Made by a program: the position numbers and the translations under genes. A DNA stretch of 64,000 nucleotides, taken from Zanthoxylum bungeanum. Taxonomy: Eukaryota; Streptophyta; Magnoliopsida; Sapindales; Rutaceae. Positions 12,543 to 23,055 of the stretch are shown one piece after another (within the stretch, counting starts at the first letter, position 1; each line of letters starts with the position of its first letter). The stretch lies in the NCBI GenBank assembly GCA_019454045.1, contig SKCR01033469.1, positions 310,001 through 374,000 of the forward strand. The letters are read 5' to 3'. The notes beneath the pieces are model-generated. The model saw only the letters and a list, made by a program, of their open reading frames with translations, was not told the DNA's origin and made no database searches.

Positions 12543-13082
12543 AAAAGGATAAGGATGTTATCCTTTTACCATAACTTTCATAAATAAAAAACCGAGCTAT
12601 CATTGTTCTTGCTTTCCCTCAAGTGTTGAAAGAAAAAGAGAAATAACAGGAACAAAAGAAAATTTTTTAGTGTGATATACTTAGTCTCTAAAAAGTTTAG
12701 AGATTGATTTTGTGAGTCAAGCACACCTTTGTTTTTGTTGGTTGTGTGACATAGCACATAAGATCTTTCGGTGTTGGAAAATAAAGGGATATTTCAATAA
12801 TGTTGAGGGGTTGTTTTTGAGAGAAAAATCAGACCTGAAACACTACTACACCACACGTAAATTACGGGTTGTTTTAGGTGAGCTGTGTGTACATTTTGGT
12901 TGCAAAACTGTTCAGATCTGAGCTGCTCTTTGGGGGCTGAAAAATTGCTAAAATTATAAGTAAAACATCAGACCAAGAGTTGGTCAGATTCGTTTAAGAG
13001 AGGGAGAGAGCAAAATTTTTTTTTTAAGGTCGATCCTGGTAACTAAAGCGTTTCCGCTGCGCGAGGGAAAACATTTCCTACA
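12543..13082. mobile_element. Solo LTR L1, right part
   Basis: Continuation of the LTR that begins at 4756; ends GGGAAAACATTTCCTACA. The following AGTTC (13083-13087) pairs with AGTAC before 4756. There is no coding content. Confidence 0.6.
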
Positions 13083-13979
13083 AGTTCATTCAGTCAAAGT
13101 TATGGAACATGCAAGATATCCTTCAAAGTTAATGTACACCCGATATTTATCCGTAACTGAATATCACCAATTCTTACTATATCAGATGAACTAATATTTC
13201 CCATCTTCACTGACCAAAGTCTCATTGCTTTGTATATTTGAAGAAATCTCTATGAGGAGAGACGTGGTAGAATGCTGCAGTATCTACCACCCACTCAACA
13301 TCTTGGGTTGTGGTGTGAAGGCATGTCTCTTTCTGCATAGAGAATATGGCTATATCTCATTGGACAACTACTAGTTTCTCTCATTCGTTATTCGTCGGTT
13401 GGAAATTGCATTGGCCCTGCTCTAGTTGTAATTTTTGCCAATTCTTCTTTAAATGGCGTTCTATGTTACAATGATAGCACTTTTAGGTATGCATCATTCC
13501 TTATGAGGATCTATCTCTGATTGTGCTTCTGCCTTTCTCTCTTTGTCTTCCTCGATGTCTTCATCGAGTCTCTATGATGAAGGCTTTTGTTTGTTCTGAG
13601 CCAACGTCTTTTCTACTGGACTCTTCATTCGACAATCGACATGACATATTTTACCATAAGAATGGTAAGTTTACCTCTTGGAGCCGAATTACTGAAAGTA
13701 ACCACCAATGTGTCCCAGCTATCATGAAGAGAACTGAGTTGTAGGAGGGCTTATACTTAATCTCTCAACAACATGTCTACTACATACAACTGATTCACCA
13801 GGCTCTAGAACTCATTGGTGTGTTCTACAACGAAAGTTCCACTTCGTAGATTCAAATTCACCAAACGCCTTATTAATAGAGTTTTATTCCGAGCAGTCTT
13901 GGCCTGATATATGCCTTCCAACGCCATCCACATTTCATAAGCATCTGTATCCTTTGCTACGTGGTGGAAGACACTGTGG
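13083..13979 (-). pseudogene. Copia element K: gag C-part, zinc knuckle and protease (decayed)
   Basis: Minus-strand copia gag (13979-13805, with FHHVAKDTDAYEMWMALEGIY and NKTLLIRRLVNL), a damaged zinc knuckle (about 13490-13436, CYHC...H with the last cysteine replaced by W) and an aspartic protease core (about 13296-13261, WVVDTAA). Further on, LKDILHVP near 13120 is the usual end of copia protease. Several stops and frameshifts are present. It continues upstream at 23056 across element B and downstream at 4755 across L1, so the pieces are one element. Confidence 0.8.
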
Positions 13980-13984
13980 CCAAT

Positions 13985-16087
13985 TGATCGGTGCTTACAC
14001 ACATATGTATAACGCAAGCGCACGTATCGTTCAAGTAGTATAAAAAGTATCGATCCCACAAGGACTTAATACCTAATCTATTAATTTTATGAGGTCAAAT
14101 GATTACTAGTATCTAACAGGTTGATTGATTGATTTGAAATAATGATGATTTTGAATTTAAAAACAAGTAAATAAAATGGCACGAAAGTAGTTTTAAGAAA
14201 ATTCAATATTAGGAAACTATCTAGGGTTGTGAATCTTTCTAATATCTTTTAAAAGATGAAGTGGTTATTTCATGTTTGTGTAATAAATCGGTTTTCTAAC
14301 CTGGACCACTAAATTATACGAAAGCCTCTGTCGATGGTCAGACGCAAATACCCATTATAACCCAATTGAACCATATGTCTATGTCAACCAAATTACCTGG
14401 ATTCATTAAGTTTAAGTTCCAATTATGGCTACCCCCGCCCGACAGGTATATGTCTATCCTGTAAGGAAATCTATTAAAGGGTTATCTAACCTCAAGGAAG
14501 ATCGTGGGCTATTAAGTCTAAGGCTGAAACCTAAAATTCTTTTGTCAAGTTTATTTTAGATTTACCAGATCAATCTTATTAGTGGCTAATTAACAAGACG
14601 CATTAAGCTTAATACTTAATAAATAAACCTTTAAATTACCCAAACTATAAAATATCCCCTTATAAACCGGTGATATTAGAATTCATCACAACCCCAGATA
14701 ACTAACTTAGTTACAACACATAACTAGGGCTAGTAAAAAAGTTAAATAAAATAAAGAAATAAAGTAAAATACTGAAAATTAAATGCTGAAAAGTAAATGC
14801 TGAAAGTAAATTTCTGATAGTAAATTGCTGAAAAGTAAATGCTGAAAGTAAATTGCTGAAAAGTAAATACTGAAAGTAAATTGTTGAAAAGTAAATAAAG
14901 TAAAAGTACAATAAAAGAAAATGCTGAGGTAAAATGATCCACTTTTATTACTTCTATTTTAGATATCTCCCTTAATATAATATATTAACTTTGCATGATA
15001 ATTACCAACCAGCCATATAAGCGGTATCCAAATTAATTCAAATTAATAATTAATTACCAACCGACCAATCAGGCGGTATCCAGTTTAGTCAGGTTAAAAC
15101 CAATTTAAATAATTACCAACCGACCAATATGGCGGTATCCTCGTTAAGTCAGGTTTTAATTAGTTTATATATTATAATTAAGGGAGATTAATCTAAATAT
15201 TAGTAATAAAAGTTTTACCTTTTACCTCAGTAAAGGGAGTTACTTCCTCATTACTGAAAAGTAAAAACTGAAAATTAAAGAAAGAAAAGTACTGTGCGTA
15301 AAAGTAAATTGCGGAAAGTAAAAACTGAAAAGTAAAGAAAAGAAAGTGTTAAAGCGGAAATTAATTACTGAAAGCTGTAAATAAACAAACAAGATACAAT
15401 CTTCTTAGTATTCTTAAGGAATTCCTTAGAAGAAAGTATGAATTTACAAATGAAATGGTTTGGTATTTATAGGCAAAATTTTGCCTCAATCAAATCATCC
15501 ACCAAATCCATTATTAGTTGCTCCACTAATTGCTCCACCAAATCCATTATTAATTGCTCCACTAATTTCTTATCATTTTTTTGTGGTGATTTGATAATTT
15601 TTATTATTTATTTATTAATTTATTTTTTTTGCTTTGAAAATGATTGAAAATGACTTAAATAATTACACACAACACACTTCTAGATGTTTCATCAATTTCG
15701 GGCATGAAATCTTCAGAATTCGAAATTATTTTGTCTTTCAAAGTTGTATATCTTTGAGTCTTCTTTAATCTGAAACTTGAATCTGCTCAATCCGATATCA
15801 GAGTAAAACGTTATGCCCAAAATATGATAGATGCGCAAAACTGGAATTTCCAAAACTGTACTTCGTTAAAACGCCCTTTCAAGTTTCCAATCTCCACAAT
15901 AAATATGTCAAGTCCAATTTTTGCCCTTATTTGACCCACATTTCATCCTAAATGATTTCATTATGTCCCAATATTATTTTATCTGCAAAATAAACTAAAA
16001 CACATCAAAACATTCATCAAACCCGAGAAACTAAACAAAATATTAAGTAAAAGGGGCGGTGAATATTGATATATTTTCCGCTCATCA
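13985..16087 (-). repeat. Element B 3' LTR
   Basis: Aligns with 20975-23050 along its length. Bounded by TGATCGG on the left and CTCATCA on the right as read on the plus strand. It includes an AAAGTAAATGCTGA microsatellite-like array (14755-14900) and three copies of an ACCAACCGACCAAT..GGCGGTATCC unit (14996-15150). Confidence 0.88.
14996..15150. repeat. GCGGTATCC tandem unit in Athila LTR (about 60 bp, three copies)
   Basis: Three copies of ACCAACC(A/G)(A/G)CCA..(A/C)GGCGGTATCC spaced about 60 bp. The same array is in the other B LTR (21963-22110), in reverse orientation in D (26970-27125) and expanded in E (29090-29490). The motif is conserved where the surrounding LTR has diverged. Confidence 0.7.
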
Positions 16088-16134
16088 CACCCAATTTGAT
16101 TTTTGATTTTTATTATTTATATACAATATCTTCC

Positions 16135-16365
16135 ATCTATGTAGCGAGTGTTGGGTCGGTGGCTCCCAAACCAGTTGGCTTTAGGGCATCAGGTGTTAAG
16201 ACACCCACACAAACTTAATTGCTCAGACTTCAGATATATATATTTTTGCAACATCCTTGATCCATGTAGCGAGCATTGGGCCAGTGACACCCAAACCAGT
16301 TGACTTGAGGGCACTAGGTGTTAAAACACCCTTACAGACTTAATAACTCGGATCTCAGACGTTTT
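16135..16365. repeat. Direct repeat, about 125 bp, two copies
   Basis: Units at about 16135 and 16260 share ATGTAGCGAG..TTGGG..GTG, CCCAAACCAGTTG and AGG(C)A(C/T)(C/T)AGGTGTTA. The copies differ at roughly one base in seven. They lie between the LOG-like ORF and the 3' LTR of element B and contain no frame of note. The rest of 16088-16776 is AT-rich, with an interrupted palindrome around 16540-16630. Confidence 0.7.
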
Positions 16366-16776
16366 TTTTTTTACTCCATCACTTTTTATAGATGCTTCCT
16401 CCAATTAAAGTAGAGCACTGAATATTTCAAACTTTTCAATTACAGCTCATGTTTGTATGTTACCATGTATGCTGATAATACCTGTCAACTGAGTGGAAAC
16501 TCCTTACTCAGCTATCTCTTACCATTTCACATTTTTAGTCAAAATAAAAACACAAAAACGCAAAATATTTTTGTAATTTTTTGAAAATTTTTCAATTTTT
16601 TTGTATTTTTCGAAAAATTTTGGACTAAAAATAAAAACAACACACAACTAATAACAAGATACTGATCAACTAATTCCCTCCCCCAAACCTAAATGAGACA
16701 TTGTCCCTAATGTCTTAAACAGTAGAAGAAGAGTTTAGAAGATAGTACCTGGTTAACTGAAATGCTACACGAAAAG

Positions 16777-17430
16777 TTATAGGTTAAGATCCAGATTAAT
16801 CCGACGCCTCTTACCACGATCGTCATCGGACCAATTTATCTTTGAAAGGATAGGGTCAATTTGTGGTTCATAGGCCAAGATTTGGTCAATTAGATCCGGA
16901 GCAGTTCTGGCAGTAAAGAGGAGTTCTTTCATAGGTTTTGTCACGAGCCCATTTCTTCGGGCATCATCAAGAAACACACAAAGAAAATCATAAAATCCTT
17001 CAACGTTGTACAGTCCAAGCGATTTCTGGTGTATGTTCAGGTTCGCCCAAGATAATACTGTAAAAATTTCCTCCAATGTACCCAAGCCACCTGGCAAAGC
17101 AATAAAAGCATCAGCACGGTTAATCATTTCTACCAGTCGTTCAGACATACCTGGCACGATCAGTTCCTCTCCGTTTGATGGTCCAATAAGATTTGCTTCT
17201 GCCAAGGGTTTTGAGATGATTCCCAAAACGTGACTGCCTCATTCCTGTACAGCATTTGAAACGATCCCCATTAGTCCAAGATTGCCTCCGCCATATACTA
17301 AGTGCATATTCCTTGCAGATAAGACTCGACCCATTTCATGTGCTGCCTCTACGTATTGTGGTTTAACTCCAACACTAGTATCGCAAAACATATATATGTT
17401 TTAAACTCGTCTTCTTGAAGTGGCTTCCAT
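16777..17430 (-). pseudogene. LOG-like cytokinin riboside 5'-monophosphate phosphoribohydrolase, captured in element B
   Basis: The frame from ATG at 17430 to TAA at 16779-16777 is 218 codons, the usual size of plant LOG proteins, with two in-frame stops (TAA 17403-17401, TGA 17241-17239). LOG enzymes release active cytokinin base from its riboside monophosphate, usually in cytosol and nucleus. Visible family marks are VYGGGNLGLMG in the N-terminal Rossmann part, SERLVEM, the catalytic PGGLGTLEE, then the helices around LLFTARTAPDLID. If translation began at the ATG at 17391, just before the first beta strand, only the TGA would interrupt. Plant LOG genes normally have several introns; none is seen, which points to capture from an mRNA. 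The tail is unusual: GKRRRINLDLNL joins a basic cluster to an LxLxL (EAR-like) motif. Family call is firm; activity is not shown. Confidence 0.85.
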
Positions 17431-17473
17431 GTTTTACTCTAGATGTCTTCAAAAGTGCAATGATGAGTTGCAT

Positions 17474-17578
17474 TTATAAAACCTGAAAAGGGTGAGTAAT
17501 AATAGCACAAGTATCTTCCAAAGGAAGATTAGTAGCAAAATAGTAAAATAAATCGTGATAGTCAAAAAGGTTTGGATC
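17474..17578 (-). other. Short open segment between two splice-acceptor-like sites
   Basis: Upstream of the LOG-like start, TTTTCTCCGACAG ends at 17579 and CACCCTTTTCAG ends at 17483. Between them is an uninterrupted 32-codon stretch (starting DPNLFDYHDLFYYF) that reaches a TAA two codons after the second site. It reads like coding sequence, but I do not recognise it. It could be an exon of a lost accessory gene or chance. The remainder of 17579-17678 is AT-rich and intron-like. Confidence 0.35.
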
Positions 17579-17678
17579 CTGTCGGAGAAAATAAAAGAAA
17601 ACAACAAAAAAATTACAATTATTAGGAAAAGACAAAGATATATAATATGTACAAGAAATATAGTGGCTTGAATGACGT

Positions 17679-18227
17679 CTATGCGTCAGGGACAAGCTTC
17701 CCATCCAATTTTCTTATAAATTGGCAAACAGGGTCTTTTTGAGTCAGATTCCCGATACTTAACTGTTGTTTTTCTTTTTGGAATTGTGTATGTAACACAC
17801 GAATTTCATGATACACATATCCACTGGGATGCGTCTCAAGAGTTTTAGATATATCATCCAAAGACTCCTTACTCAAGCCATCCCTAATGAAATTAATCTT
17901 ATCTTTGCAGTTATCAGACACCATTCCTAAAGAACGACAACGAGTATCATAAACTATACGAGCACATTTATAACAAACACACATTCTTTTGGCTCTTATC
18001 TTTTTAGCATAGGTGCTCCTTCTTAAACCAGACATATGTGAAATAAAAGAGTCAGAAGACTCACCTGCCAATCGGACCCGTGCTTCAATAATCCAATGAA
18101 TGTCAGTTGGAATACCTTTGATCATTAGTAGTCTCATCTATTCCAAGCGAACTTTGTAAACTTTCATCAGAGATTTTTGAGGGAGAGAAGGAAATTGCTT
18201 GTGAAGATTTGCAAGAGCTTCTTCCAT
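17679..18227 (-). pseudogene. Cysteine-rich basic ORF, resembling viral nucleic-acid-binding proteins; in element B
   Basis: The frame runs from ATG at 18227 to a stop at 17681-17679, 183 codons, with one in-frame TAG (18140-18138); the part after it, from ATG 18137, is open for 152 residues. Residues 38-58 of that part hold a basic stretch (GLRRSTYAKKIRAKRM) directly followed by CVCYKC, then cysteines at 67 and 77. A basic RSxYAxxxRA block followed by a CxxC zinc-binding motif and spaced cysteines is the signature I associate with the small 3'-terminal proteins of carlaviruses and allexiviruses, some of which suppress RNA silencing. The resemblance rests on that block only. The ATG lies 16 bases after a splice-acceptor-like TTTTTGCAG, at the place of an Athila env. 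Alternative: an unrelated retroelement zinc-finger protein. Confidence 0.45.
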
Positions 18228-18239
18228 CGTGAAATGACT

Positions 18240-18260
18240 TTGCCTGCAAAAATTAAACAC
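18240..18260 (-). promoter_or_regulatory. Splice-acceptor-like site before the accessory ORF
   Basis: On the minus strand GTTTAATTTTTGCAG ends at 18244, after a T-rich tract (18285-18245), 16 bases before the ATG of the cysteine-rich ORF. Athila env genes are thought to be expressed from spliced RNA, so an acceptor here fits, but splicing is inferred only. Confidence 0.45.
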
Positions 18261-18330
18261 ACAAAAATAAACACACCAGATCACAATATATACACAAATT
18301 TCATGGGTTGCCTCCCAGCTAGCGCTAAGT

Positions 18331-18957
18331 TTAACGTCGATAGCTAGACGTGTCTTCTCGAACGTTAGGCTGGATCTGAAAGTGTGACACTTTCTTTTTG
18401 TCGCTCAAATGATTTTCCCAGTAGTGCTTGACACACTTATTTTTAACCTTGAATGTTTTGATGGAGTCGGGATCATGTATCTCAACGGCTCTGTCTGGTA
18501 AAACCTCGGTGATCACAAATGGACCTGACCACCGTGATTTTGGCTTCCATGGGAAAAATTTCACCCATGATTTGTTTAACAGTACCTTCTGCCCTGGTTC
18601 CAGTTGTATGCGCACTAACTTCTCATCATGTTTTTTCCTTGCCTTTTCTTTGTACAATTTGGCATCCTCAAAAGGCTGATTGTGAAGTTCCTCCAATTCG
18701 TTGAGTTGGTGGAACTGTTTCTCTTCTGTTGCTTGTAGTGCAAGAATTGGTTTTTTCAGTGCAAAAGACGATTTATCTTCAGGCTCCACAGACAATTGAC
18801 ATGTTTTAAGTATGTCAGTAGAACTTTGCATTGCATTGGAGTTCTGAATGGTACTGTGTATTACATCAAGTCTGAAACATTCCTCATTCTGTTCATTATC
18901 TGGGAAATTCATGGCCTTGAAAACATTGAATGTTACTTCTTGGTCCTGTACCCTCAT
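18331..18957 (-). CDS. Element B: post-protease spacer fused in frame to integrase C-terminal tail
   Basis: A continuous 208-codon frame. Residues 1-45 match the segment that follows the protease in element D (VQDQEVTFN.FKAM at 32445). From about residue 75 it is the end of Athila integrase: QLNELEEL, KLYKEKARKKHDEK, PGQKVLL and the GPY/F-type SRWSGPFVITEV. RT, RNase H and the integrase catalytic core are missing between the two, yet the join preserves the reading frame. After the stop comes a GGGAGGCAACCCATG word, typical of the end of Athila pol. It is separated by a frameshift from the protease frame upstream. No enzymatic activity is expected. Confidence 0.8.
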   Translation of the reverse strand: MRVQDQEVTFNVFKAMNFPDNEQNEECFRLDVIHSTIQNSNAMQSSTDILKTCQLSVEPEDKSSFALKKPILALQATEEKQFHQLNELEELHNQPFEDAKLYKEKARKKHDEKLVRIQLEPGQKVLLNKSWVKFFPWKPKSRWSGPFVITEVLPDRAVEIHDPDSIKTFKVKNKCVKHYWENHLSDKKKVSHFQIQPNVREDTSSYRR

Positions 18958-18959
18958 GG

Positions 18960-20842
18960 TTAATTCTCATTTCTGTACATCAATAATGGTTTGACTTGTA
19001 GCCAAGAATGGTCTCCCGAGGATGATCGGCACGTCTTCATCTTCCTCCATATCAAGGACAATAAAATCTGCTGGGAAAATAAATTTGTCAACCTTGACCA
19101 GCAATCTTCAACTACACCTCTCGGAAATACGAGCGTTCTATCAGAAAGTTGTAGAGAGACTGAGGTGGGCATTGTTTCTCCAATCTGTAATTTCCTGAAA
19201 ATAGAAAAAGGCATCAAATTAACACTCGCACCTAAATCACACAAAGCCTTACCAAAGTCATGTTCTCCTATGGTGCAAGGAACAATGAAACTGCCAGGAT
19301 CTTTCAATTTTGGAGGAAGTTTCCTCTGAATGGTAGCGCTGTATTCTTCTGATAATTCTACTGTCTCGTAATCTCCCAACCTCCGCTTTCGTGAAAGAAT
19401 GTCTTTCATGAATTTGGCATAGCTGGGCATTTGTTCCAACGCTTCTGCAAATGGAATGTTGATATGCAACTTTTTGAACACCTCCAGGAAACGAGCAAAC
19501 TGCTTGTCCAGTTTGTTTTTCTGAAGACGCTGAGGAAAATGTGGAGGTGGAGTGATCTGTTGCTTTGTTTCTTTTGGAACTTCCTCAGCAGTTGTTTTGG
19601 CTCCAACATCTTTGTTGATTTCAGTACCGCTTTTTAACATGATGGCATGACATTGCTCCTTCCCTCGGTTTCTTGGATTTGGTTCTGTGTTACTGGGAAG
19701 ATTTCCTGGTGGTCTGTAACTCTGAGCATTGGCCAGTTATCCAATTTGATTCTCCAGTGCTTTGATAGAAGCAGATTGACTTTGAATTAATGCCACTTCG
19801 GATTGAAACATAGCATCATATCTAGCTGCTTGAGAGTCGTGTTTTGCTTCTATCTTTTTCAAGTGGGTCAACACTTCTGCTATTCCTGGTTCATTTGCCT
19901 GCTCCTGGCCTTTTTTCTGCTGTTGGAATCCGGGTGGTGGGTTGTTCATTTGCCCTGAATTGTTGCTCCATGCGAAATTGGGATGATTCTTCCACCCTGG
20001 GTTGTAGGTGTTGGAATATAGATTGTCTCCAATTTCATAAATTCCAGCAATTTGTTGAATCAAGCTCCTTTCTGTTTCCCACAAGGAGTTGTTGTTGGCT
20101 ATTTCTTCAATTAAGTCCCAGGCTTGATCTTCTCATTTTGCCATTAAAGCTCCTCCAACAGCAGCATCAATTGTGGTTCTCATTATTCCAGAAAGTCCAT
20201 TGTAGAAGGTTTGGACTTGTAGCCACTTTGCAATTTCATGGTGAGGACATTTTCGAAGTAAATCCTTGAATCTTTCCCAAGCTTAGCAAAGATATTCTGA
20301 ATCTTGTTGCACGAATGATGTGATGTTATTCCTCAACTTTACAGTTCTGGTTGGTGGAAAGTACTTTGCAAGGAATTTGGTGGCTAGAGTTTTCCAAGTT
20401 GTGATGGAACCTGCTGGTAACGAATGTAGCCAAGCTTTAGCTCTGTCTTTCAAGGAATATGGAAAAACCCGCAGTCTCATTGCTTCTTCAGCTGCTCGGT
20501 TGTAATTGAAAGTACCGCAAACTTCCAGGAAGTTGCTGATATGGGTGTTAGGATCTTTAATTGCATTTCCCCCAAACTGTACTGACTGCTGAATCAGCTG
20601 GATGCATGTTTTGATGTCACACGCATTTACTGGTAAAAAAAGAAGTACAATACATGAATTAAGCCGTCGACCACCTGAATGGTTCTGTCTCGAATGGGTA
20701 TTGGTGGTGTAACTTCCAAAGTTTCAGGTTCCATGTTGACTAAAGCTTCTTGGCTTTCACGTCTTTCCCTTCTCAACTGTCTGATGGTTCTTTCAATTTA
20801 TGGGTCGAGTGGTCGGAGTTCAAAGCTTCTGGTTCGTCTCAT
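18960..20842 (-). pseudogene. Element B gag and protease (broken)
   Basis: The start ATG is at 20842 (MRRTRS-like, as in element D at 28161). The retrotransposon gag domain follows (20480-20150, with FPYSLKDRAKAWLHSLPAGS and KFLAKYFPPTRT), then a Q/P-rich linker (20084-19737) and the protease (frame 19640-18960, active-site DLGAS at residues 135-139 followed by VNLMPFS). Stops or frameshifts near 20282, 20140, 19737, 19640 and 19080 divide it into pieces. Gag would form the virus-like particle and the protease would process it; neither is intact here. The order gag-protease continues into the fused integrase-tail frame. Confidence 0.85.
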
Positions 20843-20949
20843 GTAGTTTCTGAGAACCTAAAACACAAGAAAACAAAAATAATAAGTAAAAAGAAATTAG
20901 ATACAAGTACAGGTATCTAACCCCAAAACTAATACTGAAAGATAAATAA

Positions 20950-20974
20950 GTCCCTGACAACGGTGCCAAAAACT
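20950..20974 (-). other. Element B primer-binding site
   Basis: On the minus strand TTTTTGGCACCGTTGTCAGG follows the 5' LTR end. This is the Athila-type site, close to TGGCGCCGTTGCCGGGGA, usually assigned to tRNA-Asp. Confidence 0.8.
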
Positions 20975-23050
20975 TGACCGGTGCTTACACACACGCGTAT
21001 AACGTAAGCGCACGTATCGTTCAAGTAGTATAAAAAGTATCGATCCCACGAGGACTTAATACCTAATCTATTAATTTTATGAGGTCATATGATTACTAGT
21101 ATCTAACAGGTTGATTGATTGATTTGAAATGGTGATGATTTTGAATTTAAAAACAAGTAAATAAAATTGCATGAAAGTAGTTTTAAGAAAATTCAATATT
21201 AGGAAACTATCTAGGGTTGTGAATCTTTCAAATAACTTTTAAAAGATGAAGTGGTTATTTCATGTTTGTGTAATAAATCAGTTTACTAACCTGGAACACT
21301 AAATTATGCGAAAGCCTCTGTCGATGGTCAGACGCAAATACCCATTCTAACCCAATTGAACCATATGTCTATGTCAACCAAATTACCTGGATTCATTAAG
21401 TTTAAGTTCCAATTATGGCTACCCACGCTCGACAGGTATATGTCTATCCTGTAAGGAAATCTATTAAAGGGTTATCGATCCTCAAGGGAGATCGTGGGCT
21501 ATTAAGTCTAAGGCTGAAACCTAAAATTCTTTTGTCAAGTTTATTTTAGATTTACCAGATCAATCTTATTAGTGGCCAATTAACAAGACGCATTAAGCTT
21601 AAGACTTAATAAATAAACCTTTAAATTACCCAAACTATAAAATAACCCCTTATAAACCGGTGATATTAGAATTCATCACAACCCCAGATAACTAACTTAG
21701 TTACAACACATAACTAGGGCTAGTAAAAAACTTAAATAAAATAAAAGACATAAAGTAAAATACTGAAAATTAAATGCTGAAAAGTAAATGCTGAAAAGTA
21801 AATTTCTGAAAGTAAATTGCTGAAAAGTAAATGTTGAAAGTAAATTGCTGAAAAGTAAATAAAGTAAAAGTACAATAAAAGAAAATGCGGAGGTAAAAGG
21901 ATCCACTTTTATTACTTCTATTTTAGATATCTCACTTAATATAATATATTAACTTTGCATGATAATTACAACCAGCCATATAGGCGGTATCCAGATTAAG
22001 TCAAATTAATAATTAATTACCAACCGACCAATCATGCGGTATCCAGTTTAGTCAGGTTAAAACCAATTTAAATAATTACCAACCGACCAATATGGCGGTA
22101 TCCTCGTTAAGTCAGGTTTTTAACTAGTTTATATATTATAATTAAGGGATATTAATCTAAATATTAGTAATAAAAGTTTTACCTTTTACCCCAGTAAAGG
22201 GGAGTTACCTCCCCATTACTAAAAAGTAAAAACTGAAAATTAAAGAAAGAAAAGTACTGTGCGTAAAAGTAAATTGCGGAAAGTAAAAACTAAAAAGTAA
22301 AGAAAAGAAAGTGCGAAAGCGGAAATTAATTACTGAAAGCTGTAAATAAACAAACAAGATACAATCTTCTTAATATTCTTAAGGAATGCCTTAGAAGAAA
22401 GTATGAATTTACAAATGAAATGGCTTGGTATTTATAGGCAAAATTTTGCCTCCATCAAATCATCCACCGAATCCATTATTAGTTGCTCCACTAACTGCTC
22501 CACCAAATCCATTATTAATTGCTCCACTAATTTCTTATCATGTTTGGTGGTGATTTGATAATTTTTATTATTTATTTATTAATTTATTTTTTTGCTTTTA
22601 AAATGTTTGAAAATGACTTTAATAATTACACACAACACACTTTTGGATGGTTCATCAATTTAGGGCATGAAATATTCAGAATTCGAAATTATTTTGTCTT
22701 TCAAGGTTGTAGAAATTTGAGTCTGCTTTAATCTGGAACTTGAATCCTCTCAATCCGATATCGGAGTAAAAAGTTATGCCCAAAATACGACATATGCGCA
22801 AAATTGGAATTTCCAAGACTACACTTCGTTAAAACGCCCTTTCAAGTTTCCAATCTCCACAATTAATATGTCAAGTCCAATTTTTGCCCTTATTTGTCCC
22901 AAATTTCGTCCTAAATGATTTCATTTTGTCCCAATATTATTTTTTCTGTAAAATAAACTAAAACACATCAAAACGTTCATCAAACCCGAGGAACTAAACA
23001 AAATATTAAGTAAAAGGGGCGGTAAATATTGATATATTTTCCGCTCATCA
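20975..23050 (-). repeat. Element B 5' LTR
   Basis: Matches 13985-16087 closely (GACCGGTGCTTACAC at its plus-strand left edge, CCGCTCATCA at its right edge). The target duplication CCAAT follows at 23051. An AAGTAAATTGCTGA microsatellite-like array lies at 21760-21870 and GCGGTATCC units at 21963-22110. Confidence 0.88.
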
Positions 23051-23055
23051 CCAAT

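Larger units (their letters stand above)
13985..23050 (-). mobile_element. Element B: Athila-like retrotransposon carrying accessory ORFs
   Basis: Two LTRs of about 2.1 kb (13985-16087 and 20975-23050) and a perfect target duplication CCAAT (13980-13984 and 23051-23055) define a complete insertion in the gag of element K. The minus-strand order is 5' LTR, PBS, gag, protease, integrase C-terminal tail, cysteine-rich ORF, LOG-like ORF, 3' LTR. Reverse transcriptase, RNase H and the integrase core are missing, so it is non-autonomous. The two accessory frames occupy the place where Athila elements often hold an env-like gene. Confidence 0.9.

Noticed and set aside
14711..14942. Phenylalanine-rich, membrane-like frames on the minus strand (also 21697-21906)
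   Set aside because: They come from the AAGTAAATGCTGA microsatellite-like array in the B LTRs.
16777..17430. An ordinary host LOG gene
   Set aside because: It is enclosed by the two LTRs of element B with a perfect target duplication outside them, has no introns and has two in-frame stops.
17679..18227. An integrated RNA-virus genome fragment independent of the retrotransposon
   Set aside because: The ORF lies within element B, in its sense, between the integrase tail and 3' LTR, and no other viral gene (replicase, movement, coat) is visible nearby.
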